Shown here: positions 1 through 11,790 of the stretch, piece by piece
Layout of the letters: each line of letters starts with the position of its first letter
Position numbering within the stretch: position 1 is the first letter of the stretch
Assembly (NCBI GenBank): GCA_036768485.1
Contig: JAVLUZ010000511.1
Location: 1,688,411-1,752,410 of the forward strand
Length of the DNA stretch: 64,000 nt
Source: Mermis nigrescens
Lineage: Eukaryota; Nematoda; Enoplea; Mermithida; Mermithidae
Direction of reading: 5' to 3'
Notes under the pieces: generated by a model
Told to the model about the DNA's origin: nothing
What the model saw: only the letters and a program-made list of their open reading frames with translations
The model's database searches: none
Made by a program: the position numbers and the translations under genes

Positions 1-185
1 AATAAATTTTGTCAAATTTCGTTAAATTTCCCTGAAAAAAATTTTTTACGTCTGAAAGACCACCGTTAGAACCGCCAAAAAATGATATTTTTGACGCGTA
101 TCCATCCTTTTTAAACCCAAAAAAGGTACTTAAGAGATGGTCTCGCTCCCACCAGGATTCTATGCTGTGCATGTACATATGTATG
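1..185. repeat. GACGCGTAT repeat, end of a copy
   Basis: GCCAAAAAATGATATTTTTG, ACGCGTATCCATCC, ending near CTATGCTGTGCATGTACATA. Cut by the window edge. Serves as the empty-site reference for the MITE-1 at 63278. The rest of 186-873 shows nothing recognisable. Confidence 0.6.
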
Positions 186-873
186 GAAGTAGGTAACGGG
201 AATGAATCGACAATAAAAAATCATGATGACTCTGACCAAAGGCAGGTTTAAAGGGAGCCAGGAGGCGGTCGCTCCCCTTCGGCATAACAGTTGGCGAAAC
301 AAAGGATCGATATGCATTTGTTAATTAATTCCAGTCATTTTCAGCATAGCTCCGTTAATTTTTCGCGCCAGATAGTGCTCATTACTAAATTTACTAACTG
401 TCAACCTTGTTTTCGCACCAGATAGTTTTTGTTCGCGGCAAAGCTTTTGAAGCTCGTTCAAAAATTTTAATGAATAAGAAACATGGTAATCTAAAGTTTT
501 CTTTTATTTTTCTAGCGAAAATTCACTACGCAAGTCCTAAACGAGAGTTTATCAGTTTCAGTGTGCATGGCAGCAGTCATTCTTTCTTTCAACGAGGTCC
601 GTGCGCATAAATTACACGAAAAAAACAATACTTAAAACAAAATTCACGAAAACGCCAGCATTTAGAAGTGCAACATCGACTAAAGTTTACGAAGCTGTAT
701 GGTTAGATCAAGCAAGCAAGCATCCGTGCAAGCAGGTGACAAAATAAGCATAAAACACGCCTCTAATGAAGCTAAGCCCGAAAGAGAGCATTCAATGTTT
801 GTCGATGAGTTCAAATAAGTCGTATAGACAAGCATGCACTAATTATCATTGAAATTAAATAACTAAAATTTAC

Positions 874-974
874 CCTAGTTTCATGGCCACACCGACAGCG
901 GCTTTCATTAAATCCTCGTGCGGCGGAATCAACGATTCGCGGTCGTCGGTCGACAAGCTACCCGGCTCGTGAAC
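874..974 (-). CDS. Vha100/ATP6V0A: V-ATPase subunit a exon 5
   Basis: 101 bases encoding [20 protein letters not shown] and [14 protein letters not shown]. This is the variable loop followed by the strand that in the family leads into GFVAGVI. Acceptor is ctgatgcacag, phase 0; donor is GTAAAT, phase 2. The next exon must lie left of the window. Confidence 0.85.
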
Positions 975-3900
975 CTGTGCATCAGTCAACTACGACTGCT
1001 CATTCAGATCGAATCACGCTTATAAAGCAATTTAGACTATGTTAAATTATTGTAATTTACTAAATTAGGTATTGTGCAAAACATGATGAGGTGCCAGATT
1101 AATTTAAAAAATACAGTCGAACCTCGATAATAAACACTCGGTTAGTAGACACTCCCGTTTAATGAACACCCTTCCCTTCGGTCTCTGCCAAAGTGCCGTG
1201 CTTTATCACATTTAGAGACTCGGTTAATATGTAAGCACTCGGCCAACGCATAACATACACGACTTCATAAGACCGTAGCTACTTATATGACCACGCACCA
1301 AATGGCCCCGGTTATTTAAGTTGACTAGAACATGTAAGTAAACGACACTATGCTTCAGGTTTTGTCATGTTAAGCGGTTAGTAAACACATCGTGTCAAAT
1401 ATTAAACGCGCCTTATGCACAGTGAAGATCGAGATCACTAATATTCAATGGGATACAGCGATACTTCTGCCAAGTTTCGGTACCTTTGACTACAATAGCG
1501 CTAAAAGGCATGTAAAAATAAATAATTAGCAAACCGCTTAGTAAACACGCTCGGATAGTATACACGAAACCCTTTGGTTCCCTAGGGGTGTGTATTAACG
1601 GGGTTCGACTGTATATATTCATTTCTATCTAAAATGTACGTTGCCATCACCGATCAGCTTTTAGCACTAAAGCACGCTAGTAAGTGTGCGCGCAATGAAG
1701 GCATATTGTGTGCTGTAAATGAACACAGAAAGAAATTATTTGGATTAAATGGCTTACTTCGTCGAAAAACGTCTGCGTTTTACGTAGAATGTGCTTCAAC
1801 TCCGTCAGCTCTAGAAAATTCTTCTTCAACATCTCTTCGTTCGTATTCACTTCGCGTAGTTCGTTTTCTAACTTTTCAAACGTAGCCTGCGTAATAAAAA
1901 AATCGAATATAAGCATGTGTAAATAGGAGTGCAAGGTAGAGGAGGCCAGAGAGGTGCAAAACCCAAAAACGGTCATACTGTATCTAACTAGTGGTTATGA
2001 AATAAAGTTTTTCTTGTTAACATTCGCAACCAAAATGGCGCCAGCCTCTTAAAATGACATTCTGAATGTGATAAGTTAGAGGGATCCACTTTGAAACAGA
2101 ATTTTATCGAAGAAAATGCTAGTTTTTGATCAACTTTTTTGCAGATAATTTAGTTTGTACAATATCCATGAGAATTGTAATAAGTGTACGAATCTATGGA
2201 AAAATCAAAAAATCTGCGATAATTTGATGAATGGAATAACTGATTTGTATTTTTCCATAAAATGCTAAAAGATATATACTCCCTCAAAATCGCCTGCGTT
2301 AACCGGTTTTTCACAATTTAAGGAAGGGTAATACATCCTCTTACCCCTCCATATGCCGTTGCGTGAATATGAACATACGACATAAGATGCATAAAATTGT
2401 GAATAATCGAGAAAATCGTTTTCATAATTGAAAACTAAACGAAGAAATTTTGAACTGCAGAACATAAAAATCATAAGAATCAGTTCAGTAATTCTATCAG
2501 TCCTTGCAAGACATGCACACGGATGTCGCCATAACAAACGAATAAAATATATATGTATTCATTTTTTAATTATTATATATTTTAATTTATAAACTAAAAC
2601 ATATTTAGATATATTAGGTACATATATGCGATAATAATACATGCAGATACATTTTAATTTACAAACACATTGTACCCACTATCAGTGAGACGAAATTGTA
2701 TCAAGCATTATTAATAAGCAAGTTATGGTGATAAGCCAATCATCCACGATTTATACGGGCAGAACACTGCTTCCCTAATCTACCAGCCATTTTTGATTCT
2801 TCCACTCTTTCTGATCGAAATTTTTTCCGCTTTTAAACCAGAAAAACTAATCCTTGTCTCAGAGTCAGAAATCGCATGTCATCAAATCCGTTATTGAAAA
2901 TTAAAAAACAAGTCGCCTAAAGAGGCGAGAATCTCAATAAAATTGCGTGTGATCAGTAAGGCTTCAAATGTATTAGGGTTATCTACATATAAAAATATAA
3001 TTGCTCCTAAACTAAAAAACAACGATTAACAGATATCCTTGAATTTTCGGACACATGAAATCCAACCGTTTAAAGTCCGAACAAAGCAACTTAAGTCACG
3101 CACAAATGACATCATTTATGTAGTTGAGTGTAAACATAAAATTATTAATGCTAAAGCAATAAGGTTGTTTACTTCTAAGTCAATCATTTCTCGCGGTTGT
3201 GGCGCATCAGGATTTTCTCCCGTATCTAATATCGGAACCTTATCCTTCTTAATTTCCTTTTCTAGAAATCCTAAAAAGAATAGGTTCTCTTTAAACACCG
3301 ATTTTGATGTTTCATGAAAAACGAAGAATGTACCTACACTGACGTTATATCAGTATGAAAACGACTTCTTTTTCATGCTTTGGTCTCTTGCAAATCAAAA
3401 AAGGAAAGTTCTAATTTCAGAACCCATATTACAATTAGCTGAGGATGGACTGCATCGTCGCCATACATGATCCTCCTCCCCGATAATTCCCCTTCAGAAT
3501 TCAATATTTTCAGAAAAAAAATCGTAAAAAACGTATAATTTCAAATGTTTTTTCATCAATCTTTTAGCTCAAAACTGTTAAATTTTGGGCGCCCCGCAAT
3601 ACATATGTAGGTATTCATTTTTTGACTATGTCTCTTTAAATTTACTCGATTTTTCGTATTTTATCAACTTTTTTCAATGTTTCCATCTTCTAAAAAGAAA
3701 GCATCGTCGAAAACATCAAGAAATGGAGAATTTTTTGGTTTCACACCTCTCCCCAAAATTCCCACGCGTTGTCGTATTTATCGTTATAAAACGCAGTTTT
3801 CCGAATTACATAGTTTGATTGAACGAATTAACGAAAATTATGGCCATGGAAAACATGCGCACATTTATATACTTGATATCTACTGTACATATAGATTTAT

Positions 3901-6247
3901 GTACATACATATTGCAAGGCTTACGCAATTTCCTCTCCATTTCGTCACATCTTCTTACTTCACCAACGAATTTTCGCTGGAAAGCATTCACATCAGGATT
4001 GAGCTGAACAGGAATGAAGAAGACAAATCAAATTAAGGATTAAATAAATAAAGAAAATTAATGCGGTCAATAAACGGAAAAATTAGTGAGCTATAACTAG
4101 TTTACTTCCGCAAATACGCAAGACAATGAACTGCACGAAATATGAATGTGATTTTGATCCATAGCAGTTGTATTTGCTAAGGCTCATGATTTTCAAATCC
4201 TTATCGTTCGACCTTAAGCTAATATCAAAAAATATTAAACCAAGCTTAATTTCTTGGGACGTGATCCAGATAACATACAATCGAAAGACATTCATAAATT
4301 TGATATTTTAGTTAAAACTTTAAGCATTTCCTTCTGTACTAGCAGTTTCGAGCACAAATACGGATAAAGCTAATTAAAAGCAAAGTAATGGTGCACCGTA
4401 AAAGGTCTGAGTGCAGCGATACAGTTTCTTAAGCAGGGTTAACAATAACATACATCTTCTCGAAGGTAGCGGGGGTGGGGAGACTTCCCCAGAAAGTTTT
4501 TCACACCCACTCAGAAAATTTGAAAGAAAATAAAAGAAATTTTTTCACCTTCCCCCATCCCCTGAATTCGCGATTTTCCAAAGGTTTCCTAAAATTCGTA
4601 GGAGAAAGTGATTTTTCAGCGATTCCAGCAACCTATTTGCCCAGAAGCGTCTAATTTTTGGCACTTCGCGCCATATACTCATTTTAAAAAATGTATTTCC
4701 TTCAATTCATTAAAAAGATAGCGCACCGTCAAAAACGTCGAAAAACAATGTTTTTGACGCGTATAAGCCATTTTTAAGCTGAAATAGTCACAATTTTTTT
4801 AATTCCCCCTCTGTATATGTCTGTTTGATATTGTATAGTTTTTGAGCATTTAAATTGCGTGTTTGAAGCTGAATATACAGCAATTTTAAGATTCTCGCTA
4901 AAAAATGCGCAAGAAACTTTAAAATTGTGTTTAATTCCTTTTGCCCAATGATCACTGTACATTGTACAAAGATAGCTCCAAAAATCTTTGTACGAGCCTC
5001 CAAATCCTAGTCCCATCCGAAAAACTATGCCACGGGCCTCCGAATTATTTTTGTTACACTCAAAAAACAACCTCCATGCACGGATATATTTATATGTAAA
5101 TATGTAGCACACACACGCGGTCGAAAACTCTGGGAGGGACGCAAACCGAGTTTCCTGGGAAAGGGGAGTGAATGAGTATTTTTTACTTTTTTTAATGTCA
5201 AATTTTTATACTTAATTCGTCGTATTTTTTCATTATTATTTATTTTTAAATTTGCATAGAAACAATAACAATAAGGGCAATGGAATATCTGTAATATCAA
5301 ATATATACAAAATAATGGAAAAAGTGTCTGGATGAATGAATTCAACAGTTTACTGCTCGAAAAATAAATATACATATGTAGACGTCATTTGACACTTTTC
5401 ATGGTTAAAGCAATCGGTTTTGGTCCGAAATGGCCTGAGGGAGGCATGCTTGTCAAAAGTCCTTATAAGGGCATACATGATCTTGGCGGGTTCACTCCTT
5501 ACAGAAATTTTTTAACCTAAACTCGCCCTCCCCATAATTGGCGATTTTTTAAAATTCTTCCAAAATTTTTCCTGAAAAACCGTAGAAAAACTGCTTTTTT
5601 AAAGCATTTTAGCTATCTATCTGCTCAAAAATGTCGAATGTGCGGCGCTTCGCGCCATATACTCATGCTGTGGCCTATATATTGCTCAATTTCTTTGACT
5701 TTTTCTGATTTTTCTCGAAATTTTTCTGTTTTTATGCTCTAGAAAAATAAAAGCATCGTCAGAAACGACAGAAATGATGTTTTCGACTGGTTCCATCATT
5801 CTTGAGCCCAGAAAGACAGTTTGAAATTTCACCCCTGCCCCAGAATTCGCATGCTATGCGTGTCTGGTAAGGGTACCCCACACCCCACCCTTAAACATGT
5901 AACAGGGGATCCCCCGCCCGATGTCGGACGTCTCCCCATCCCACTAGGCCAGAAAATTTTTGACACCCCCATATTTGACAAAAATCGAATTTTTATGGCC
6001 GTTTTTTGACCAAAAATCAAAGGTCATTGACCCCTCTAAGCCCAAAATTTCGAGCCATTATATGTATGTATGCCCCAGTGCGCATGTGAGGTATATACTC
6101 TGAATATAATATAAATCCGAATGATCTTACATCTCTGAACTGTGCAAGGCCCAATTCACCTAACTCTGCGACGCAGGCATAAGCGGCTTCAGTCTGCAAA
6201 AATAATTGGCAGCGACACATTTCTACACTTCGGAAAAGAGAACCCAT
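874..6247 (-). CDS. Vha100/ATP6V0A: V-type proton ATPase 116-kDa subunit a, N-terminal part, five exons
   Basis: Subunit a of the membrane V0 sector of the vacuolar proton pump. Its N-terminal half is cytosolic and links V0 to the peripheral stalks of V1; the C-terminal half forms the proton half-channels. Seen: MGSLFRS start, [56 protein letters not shown], then [14 protein letters not shown] and [15 protein letters not shown]. These are signature strings of the family in the right order. About 175 of roughly 830 residues are here; the remainder lies left of base 1. All phases agree. Introns are large and carry repeats. Confidence 0.95.
1114..1611. mobile_element. pogo/Tigger-like MITE, TA duplication
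   Basis: CAGTCGAACCTCGATAATA at one end and its inverted counterpart TATTAACGGGGTTCGACTG at the other, each flanked by TA. 498 bp, no coding capacity. Lies in the intron between V-ATPase exons 4 and 5. Confidence 0.75.
1758..1886 (-). CDS. Vha100/ATP6V0A: V-ATPase subunit a exon 4
   Basis: 129 bases encoding [20 protein letters not shown] and [21 protein letters not shown], the coiled-coil arm of the cytosolic domain. Acceptor is attacgcag; donor is GTAAGC; both phase 0. Confidence 0.95.
1887..3172. other. V-ATPase intron 3, nothing recognised
   Basis: 1.29 kb of AT-rich sequence with no clear repeat or gene. Confidence 0.6.
3173..3270 (-). CDS. Vha100/ATP6V0A: V-ATPase subunit a exon 3
   Basis: 98 bases encoding [19 protein letters not shown] and [13 protein letters not shown]. 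Acceptor is tattctttttag; donor is GTAAAC, phase 0. Confidence 0.94.
3925..4003 (-). CDS. Vha100/ATP6V0A: V-ATPase subunit a exon 2
   Basis: 79 bases encoding [20 protein letters not shown] and EMERKL. Acceptor is attcctgttcag, phase 0; donor is GTAAGC, phase 1, splitting the Arg codon of KLRFLEKE. Confidence 0.94.
4445..5865. repeat. Block of GACGCGTAT-family repeats in V-ATPase intron 1
   Basis: Copies at about 4445-4790 and 5474-5865 carry the ATTTTTCAGC, CGCTTCGCGCCATATACTC and GACGCGTAT landmarks. They enclose a MITE-1 remnant and the ACACGG copy. Confidence 0.6.
5108..5505. repeat. ACACGG repeat family copy
   Basis: Same landmarks (AACAATAAGGGCAATGGAAT, CTGCTCGAAAAATAAATATA, GACGTCATTTGACAC). 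V-ATPase intron 1. Confidence 0.75.
5896..6066. repeat. CATGTAAC/GTCAAAAATTTTCTGGC repeat family copy
   Basis: About 170-220-bp family with GGCCAGAAAATTTTTGAC and GACCAAAAATCAAAGGTCAT. Other copies: 22231-22455, 29995-30172, 33318-33490, 34420-34640, 48495-48695, 57035-57235, 62635-62840. Ends with a CATGTAAC-like inverted terminus in most copies. Confidence 0.65.
6131..6247 (-). CDS. Vha100/ATP6V0A: V-ATPase subunit a exon 1 with start codon
   Basis: ATG at 6245-6247 opens [20 protein letters not shown], the near-universal start of this family, so this start is secure. The exon ends ...GLAQFRD with donor GTAAGA, phase 0. Confidence 0.95.
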
Positions 6248-6285
6248 TTTTTACAATCAGTTAGCGGAACCCGAAATATGAACCT
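6248..6285 (-). promoter_or_regulatory. Possible acceptor 36 nt before the V-ATPase start codon
   Basis: On the minus strand ttaataattcag ends at 6284, 36 bases before the ATG. It has the form of this genome's acceptors. It could accept a 5-prime UTR exon or, if the organism trans-splices, a spliced leader. The sequence alone cannot tell which. Confidence 0.3.
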
Positions 6286-7320
6286 GAATTATTAAATGGC
6301 AATGCATAATTTATTTTCCAATTAAAGCTTAAATTACGCATTTAAACCTAAATTTGTCCCAATTCATATAGATAAATTGCATGTACTTACTAGTAATTTC
6401 CGCGCACCGGCACTGGACCGGTGCTAAGCTAGTACCGGAGCTAGTGCCGAATAAAAGGCAGAAAATTATTGAGCTAATAATAAGTGGAAACTCTTTATCA
6501 TTGATAAAAAATGAAAAGACAAAAAGCAAGTTAGGTTTGTTAGTCCAACATGAAACATGGTGTTTCCAATGTGAATCTTACAGAATTTTTAGCTTTATAC
6601 CACAAAAATGCGTTTGGCTTGAAAAGATTGTTGTTTTTGTGTTTCACTATCGCCTCGATTGTCTTATTTGCATTCGTACAGTCAGAAATCGAAATTTGAA
6701 ATTTTTCAGGCATCAATTTAATCATTCGTTTTGATTTTTTTCAGATTGAACGCCCTGTATCGTATGAGAAAACGACGTAGGGCGCTAATTTTTTCAGGTC
6801 GAGTGAGACGAATGACTCGTCTTTGATATGACCAAGTTTAATTTTGAAATGTATAGCACTTTAAGGGCTGAACTTAAGAATATGGTACTTTCGGAAAAAG
6901 TTGCAAAACGAATATATATGGAATGCCAAAATTTTTTACCAAAATGATAGAACATGATAAATTGAAGCGCGGAAAGAAAATTTGGTGAAAATCTGAGCCA
7001 TACTTGCAAAGTTGCAGGCAACTCTCGATTTGAGTGTTGCGTGGGACGATTAAACGACTCGATCCAAGGACTTACACATTTGTCAGAAATAAATAATATG
7101 GGCTGAAATAACGGAAGGAAGCATAGCAATGAAGGAGAAAAAAGAAAAAAGGCGCGGAAAGTCGTTTGAAATTTTAAAAAACCTGAAAAAATTTTCATAT
7201 TTTTTTGCATGTTTTTTCGGTTTTACTCGAAAATCTAAGTTTTTGCTTCTATTATACTCAGGCTTAGGCTCAGTATATCTAGAAGGTCTTTCAAGCTGCT
7301 TGAGGTCGAGGTCGCTCCCG

Positions 7321-7480
7321 CTCAGGTCGATGTATTGATGCTTAGGTCGATGTATAGATGCTCAGATCGATGTATAGATGCTTAGGTCGATGTATAGATG
7401 CTTAGGTCGATGTATAGATGCTTAGGTCAATGTATAGATGTTTAGATCGATGCATAGATGCTTAGGTCGACGTAAATTGG
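7321..7480. repeat. Minisatellite, 20-bp unit, eight copies
   Basis: Unit GATGCTTAGGTCGATGTATA repeated about eight times in register, with single-base variants such as CTCAGATCGA. Isolated AGGTCGA copies continue to about 7550. Confidence 0.9.
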
Positions 7481-8210
7481 GTATCTACATGTGATTCTGC
7501 ATTCAGCTGTTTGAATCTTCAAATACTTAGGTCGAGAAGATGCTAGTTTAGGTCGAGAAAAGGCTAATTAAAGAAACCTATAGCTTTTGTAATATTGATC
7601 ATAGACGGATGAAATTTTTTTCCGCGCTTTCTTTTAACATGTTCTAAGTACTGAACGAAAAAATCCGCTCTTCTAGGGTTTATTTGTTAGTATTCAGAGA
7701 GTGCCATATTCTTAAGTTACTCCCACTTTACGAATTAGTCTTCTATTAATAACGAACTGAATTTATTGAACAAATTGAAAGGACATACAGAAACGCTATT
7801 CAATATATGAGCAGAAGACATGAAGAAGATAAATAATGCAATAAGTTGCATTTTTTCAAAGTAAACGTAAGCGCCCTGAGTCAACAATCGGGCATATTAA
7901 CATAGGTAGGACTTTATTAATGGTAGTAAGACCAGTGACTGAACCTAGACGCCTGATAAAGACAAGTTGTGCCCTGGGGTCTTAATAACACTTTTCAAGG
8001 GTACTACTGTGCCTGGTGCACACCTACATTTGTGTGTGCGGTTACTTAGCTTGCAGCAAACTCGAATAGTAGCGCATGTTTGCAGACTTTATAGGTTTTT
8101 GCATGCGCTAGTTCCATTTATGACATTTTTAAAGCACAATCTTCAACACATAAGTGAGTAAATTACCTTAAATGTGATAAAAGCGAGTCGAGGGACTTTG
8201 ACTGAGCGGG

Positions 8211-8451
8211 TTACCAATTTCTTAGGCTTAGGCTTAGTTATGTGCATTCACATTGATGTCAGCGCATGGACTAAGCCTGAGATAAATGGAACAAAAATTG
8301 CGGAGCGAGCGAAGCGAGCGGAGCAATTTTTGCTCCATTTATGCCTTAATCTTAGCCCATGTCTGGCATCAATGTGAATCCGCAAGCAAAAGCGAAGCGA
8401 GCGGAGCAATACGAATGCACATTACTAAGCCTAAGCCTAACGCATTAGTAA
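8211..8451. mobile_element. Fold-back element with TTAGGC units in both arms
   Basis: The left arm carries CTTAGGCTTAGGCTTAG and ATGTGCATTC. The right arm carries the inverted AATGCACATTACTAAGCC and CTAAGCCTAA. The centre has GCGAGCGAAGCGAGCGGAGC twice. About 240 bp; no duplication of the target seen. Confidence 0.65.
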
Positions 8452-8532
8452 CAGGAGTCAGAATAATTCTATTTCCCTCCTTAATTCGCTGAAAAACATA
8501 GCAAATCGCTGCAAACAATCTCGAAATGAACT

Positions 8533-8612
8533 GCTGTCGTCAAGTGGTTAAGACGTCGGATTTCAAATCCAGAGGTTCGCATCATAGTTCGAGTCCAACT
8601 TACTGCGACTTT
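8533..8612 (+). pseudogene. tRNA-like sequence, Ser/Leu type, probably not functional
   Basis: Has an A-box-like AAGTGGTTAAGACG, an anticodon arm whose seven-base loop TTTCAAA would give anticodon TCA, a long variable arm and a B-box GTTCGAGTCC. Acceptor and T stems pair poorly and the D arm is shortened. A degraded tRNA gene or tRNA-derived repeat is likelier than a working UGA-decoding tRNA. Confidence 0.4.
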
Positions 8613-9089
8613 CTGTTCTTTCATCTTAAAAAGCCTGACGTACTCTCGTAGTCGAAAAACTTTGATTCACGTAGAATCAATATGACATGAAAACAAATTA
8701 AAATTAAAACTGTGTACCAGAAAGTGATACCCTTTTCAAGATAGAAGGAAGTAAAAAAGCAGCGCTATGCGTTCATCAACTTCATTTTCTTCCTTCTCTT
8801 TCTTCAAATAGACCAAAAAGTGGAAAAAACGATGCATATCAGCAGGCCCGTACCCAGAATTTTGTTTCAGAGGGAGGAGGCACGACCAAAATGTTTAAAA
8901 AAGGGGGATTAAATGATGAATTTTGGTTTGCGAATTTCGCTACTTCGATAATAATATTTATTGGCTGTTACTTTATGGTGAGAATCCAATGGAAACCATC
9001 TCTTTAGGGACAAAATACGCTAATACGCTTTGGGTTGCATAAAGGCTAAAAATAAACTTTTTAAACCGCTCGCTTGGGACTAAATAGAC

Positions 9090-9480
9090 TACTGGCATAG
9101 CCAGTGGGAGGAAAGGGGGAATTCTCCCTGGGGAAAATTTTAACATTTTCAAGAAGTGAGCAATATGGTTGCGTGATGCTGTTTTGCGATGAAAAATCGA
9201 GAAATTCGGTGCTTCGCGCCGACTTTATTCTATTATTTGGCAGTTTCTACCGTTTTATTGGTGGAAAATCGAAAAATTAGCGCTTCGCGCGCATATAAAG
9301 CATTTTTTCCGTCAAAAACATGAAAAATTTTTTGAGAAAATTTAATTTTTAATGGCTTCAATCGTGCAGGATGATGTGAAAAGCCCAAAAAACACGTTAT
9401 TTAACGGCCCCGCGCGTTTTTCTAGACATAAAATTTTTTTTTGAATTCCCCCCCCGGCAAAAATCCTGGCTACGCCTATG
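9090..9480. mobile_element. Non-autonomous element, TIR TACTGGCATAGCCAG, TSD AAATAGAC
   Basis: A 391-bp element whose 15-base ends match inverted at 11 positions. It is flanked on both sides by AAATAGAC (9082-9089, 9481-9488). Carries two GCGAAGC-type hairpins (near 9212 and 9282). Confidence 0.82.
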
Positions 9481-10567
9481 AAATAGACTCTGATTATAAT
9501 TACTAAATTCGGCGCTTTTTGCAATTTTTAGCTAAAAAAGCACAAAGGAATAAAGGAAAATATCGTTCTCAGTTATCATTTTAGGGGGCATGTACGCTAT
9601 TCCTTCATTGAAACGAAAGAAATTAGTAAGTTGCGGGGCGGCATCACGCGCAGTGTTGCCAACCCAAATTTTCAAAAACCTCAAATCACTGACCAAAAAA
9701 CCTCAAAAATTAGGTAAAACCTCAAAATTTATAAATGAATTCTATCCAATAAACAATAAGGTGTACAGGCTTTGTAGCTATTTTCATTTAAGCTTAGCCC
9801 AAATTTATGTGGTTCTGCTTAAATGGATCTAATTTTATAGCTTTTACTCAGTCCAGGGTGGCCACTGGTTTCCTAAAATAAAATTCCCGGTTTTTCCCGG
9901 GGTTTCTCGGGTGATTTATGGACAATTTCCGCTTTTAAATCATGCTTTAAACGCACACGATACATGCAGACGTGTCATGATAAGAACATGAAAAAGGAAA
10001 AGGCACGAGCAACTTTTAATCAAACAAATGCAAATACTACACGAAACGTTTTGGAACAATCATAATTTCTTGTTCAATGATGCTAACGAGTTGTCAATAG
10101 CAGTTCTCGAAACCTATAATATAGTACAGTAGCGATTTTAGTATGGTAAAACAGGGTTTTCGATCTTTGATAGTGTATTTCAGCTAATTTCTGAGTTTCT
10201 CACGCCAAAAATTACTAAGAATTGACTCAAAACGGCGCAATGCGCTGAAAAATTTGGCATTTTTCCATTCTATATGCAAATTCTGCCATTTTAAAGATAT
10301 ATAGGAGCAGTGGCGAATGTTAGACAATTTTGTGCGAAAAAATCATTAAATTTCTTTGACTTTAAGAAAAACTCGGCGCGAAGCGCCGAAACATATGTGA
10401 AATTAAGGCGGATAGACGTCTAGAAGCATGATTTACTACTTGATTTCCTGTATTTATATCATTTGATGCGAAACATCGAAATTTTTGATTTAAAATAGAA
10501 GAAAACTATGCAAAAATGGCTGTTGAAATTATTTTGAAACCTACATGAATAGAAAATGGCTTCAAGA

Positions 10568-10992
10568 CAGTGTTTTTTTCGTACAAAGTCCGTTTGTACA
10601 TATGCAAAGATGGTCCCTAAAAGTCTTTGTACATTTTGTACACACAAATTTTTGGGTACTATGATATAGTTCGGTAGCGACTTTAGTCGTAAAAACAGAG
10701 TTCTTCGACCTTTGGTAGTGTATTTTGGCTCATTCCTGATTTTATGAGGGCAAAAATCATTGAGAATCGTCTTGAAACGGCGCGAAGCGCCGAAAAATTT
10801 GACATGTTTCCTTTCGAAATGCGATTTCTGCTATTATAAAGATATGTAAAACACGGTTTTTGATCTTTAAATTTCAGCTAATTTCTGAGTTTCTCACGCC
10901 AAAAAATACTAAGAATTGACTCAAAACGGCGCAACGCGCCGAAAAATTTGGAATTTTTCCATTATAAATGTAAATTCTGCCATTTTAAAGAT
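10568..10992. mobile_element. MITE-1 (CAGTGTTTTTTTGTAC family), truncated copy
   Basis: Starts CAGTGTTTTTTTCGTAC with the GTACAAAG body and a GGCGCGAAGCGCC hairpin at 10778. The far end is lost where a CAGTGGCGAATC element begins at about 10993. Confidence 0.6.
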
Positions 10993-11416
10993 ATATAGGA
11001 CCAGTGGCGAATCTAGGATTTTCCTAAGGGGGGTGGTGTCCCAGCTTTTCCAAAAACAGTCAAAAATAGTTCAAAAAAATTGTCCTCAACGCGCAAAATA
11101 GCGTTTTTTTCGGTGTTTTACATTGTACACTTTTACATAAAATCACTTGACGCAATATTTTTTTCTGAAAATTTTGAAATGTTAGACAATTTTGTGCGAA
11201 TAAATCTTTAAATTTCTAAGACTTTAACAAAATCTGGCGCGAAGCGCCGAAACATTTGTGAAATTAAGGCGGATAGACGTCTAGAAGCATGATTTACTGC
11301 TTGATTTCCTGTATTTCTATCATTTGTGCTTTGTATGATAAGAAAATCAGTTCACTTCAATGCCAGTTCCTCCAATTCAATTAATTGCGGCACGAGCAAA
11401 GCGACGTTAAAATTAT

Positions 11417-11790
11417 GAATGAATGAATGAAATAATTTATTACTGAAACGCGACAATTACGAAGGATGTAAAAGAGTAATAAAACGTACGATCAAAAGAA
11501 TAAAAGCGTACAGCAAAAGGCGATGAGCGAGTCATGAAAATGACGATTTAAGCCCGCCCTGTAATAAATTTGGATAAGTCGACATCAATTAATCTAGATT
11601 TGAATATATTTAAGTTAGAGGAAGAGACTACAAAATCAGGTAGGTGATTCCAAACAGAGATATACTTATAGAAAAAGTCAAATTTTTGTAAATTAGAACG
11701 GACAAGAGGAACAACTAGCTTGAAACGATTTGTGCAGCGAGTAGTATTTTGATTAAACACAAAAAATCTGTCATGGAAAGACAAGATTTT
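11417..11790 (-). mobile_element. LINE (non-LTR retrotransposon) 3-prime fragment
   Basis: The minus-strand reading frame 11548-11784 encodes LVVPLVRSNLQKFDFFYKYI, then VWNHLPDFVVSSSNLNIFKSR. This is the usual C-terminal end of non-LTR reverse transcriptase ORFs (WNxLP ... FKxxL). It is followed by a short 3-prime region ending in a TTCA-type microsatellite at about 11417-11440, as in CR1/L2-like LINEs. 5-prime truncated; lies inside the hAT-like element 9651-12100. Confidence 0.65.

Larger units (their letters stand above)
6284..9089. other. Intergenic stretch with few recognisable items
   Basis: Between the V-ATPase start and the first clear transposon. Holds the minisatellite, the TTAGGC fold-back and the tRNA-like sequence. 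The open frame at 6381-6734 shows no family motif. Otherwise nothing seen. Confidence 0.6.

Noticed and set aside
6381..6734. Plus-strand 117-residue open frame with a helix-turn-helix-like KIIELIISGNS
   Set aside because: Too short and without other transposase motifs; not supported as a gene.
7321..7480. Could the 20-bp array be a CRISPR-like repeat
   Set aside because: Units are directly adjacent with no spacers, and the context is an animal genome.
8203..8460. True telomere or chromosome end
   Set aside because: Only three TTAGGC units per arm, in inverted orientation within unique flanks.
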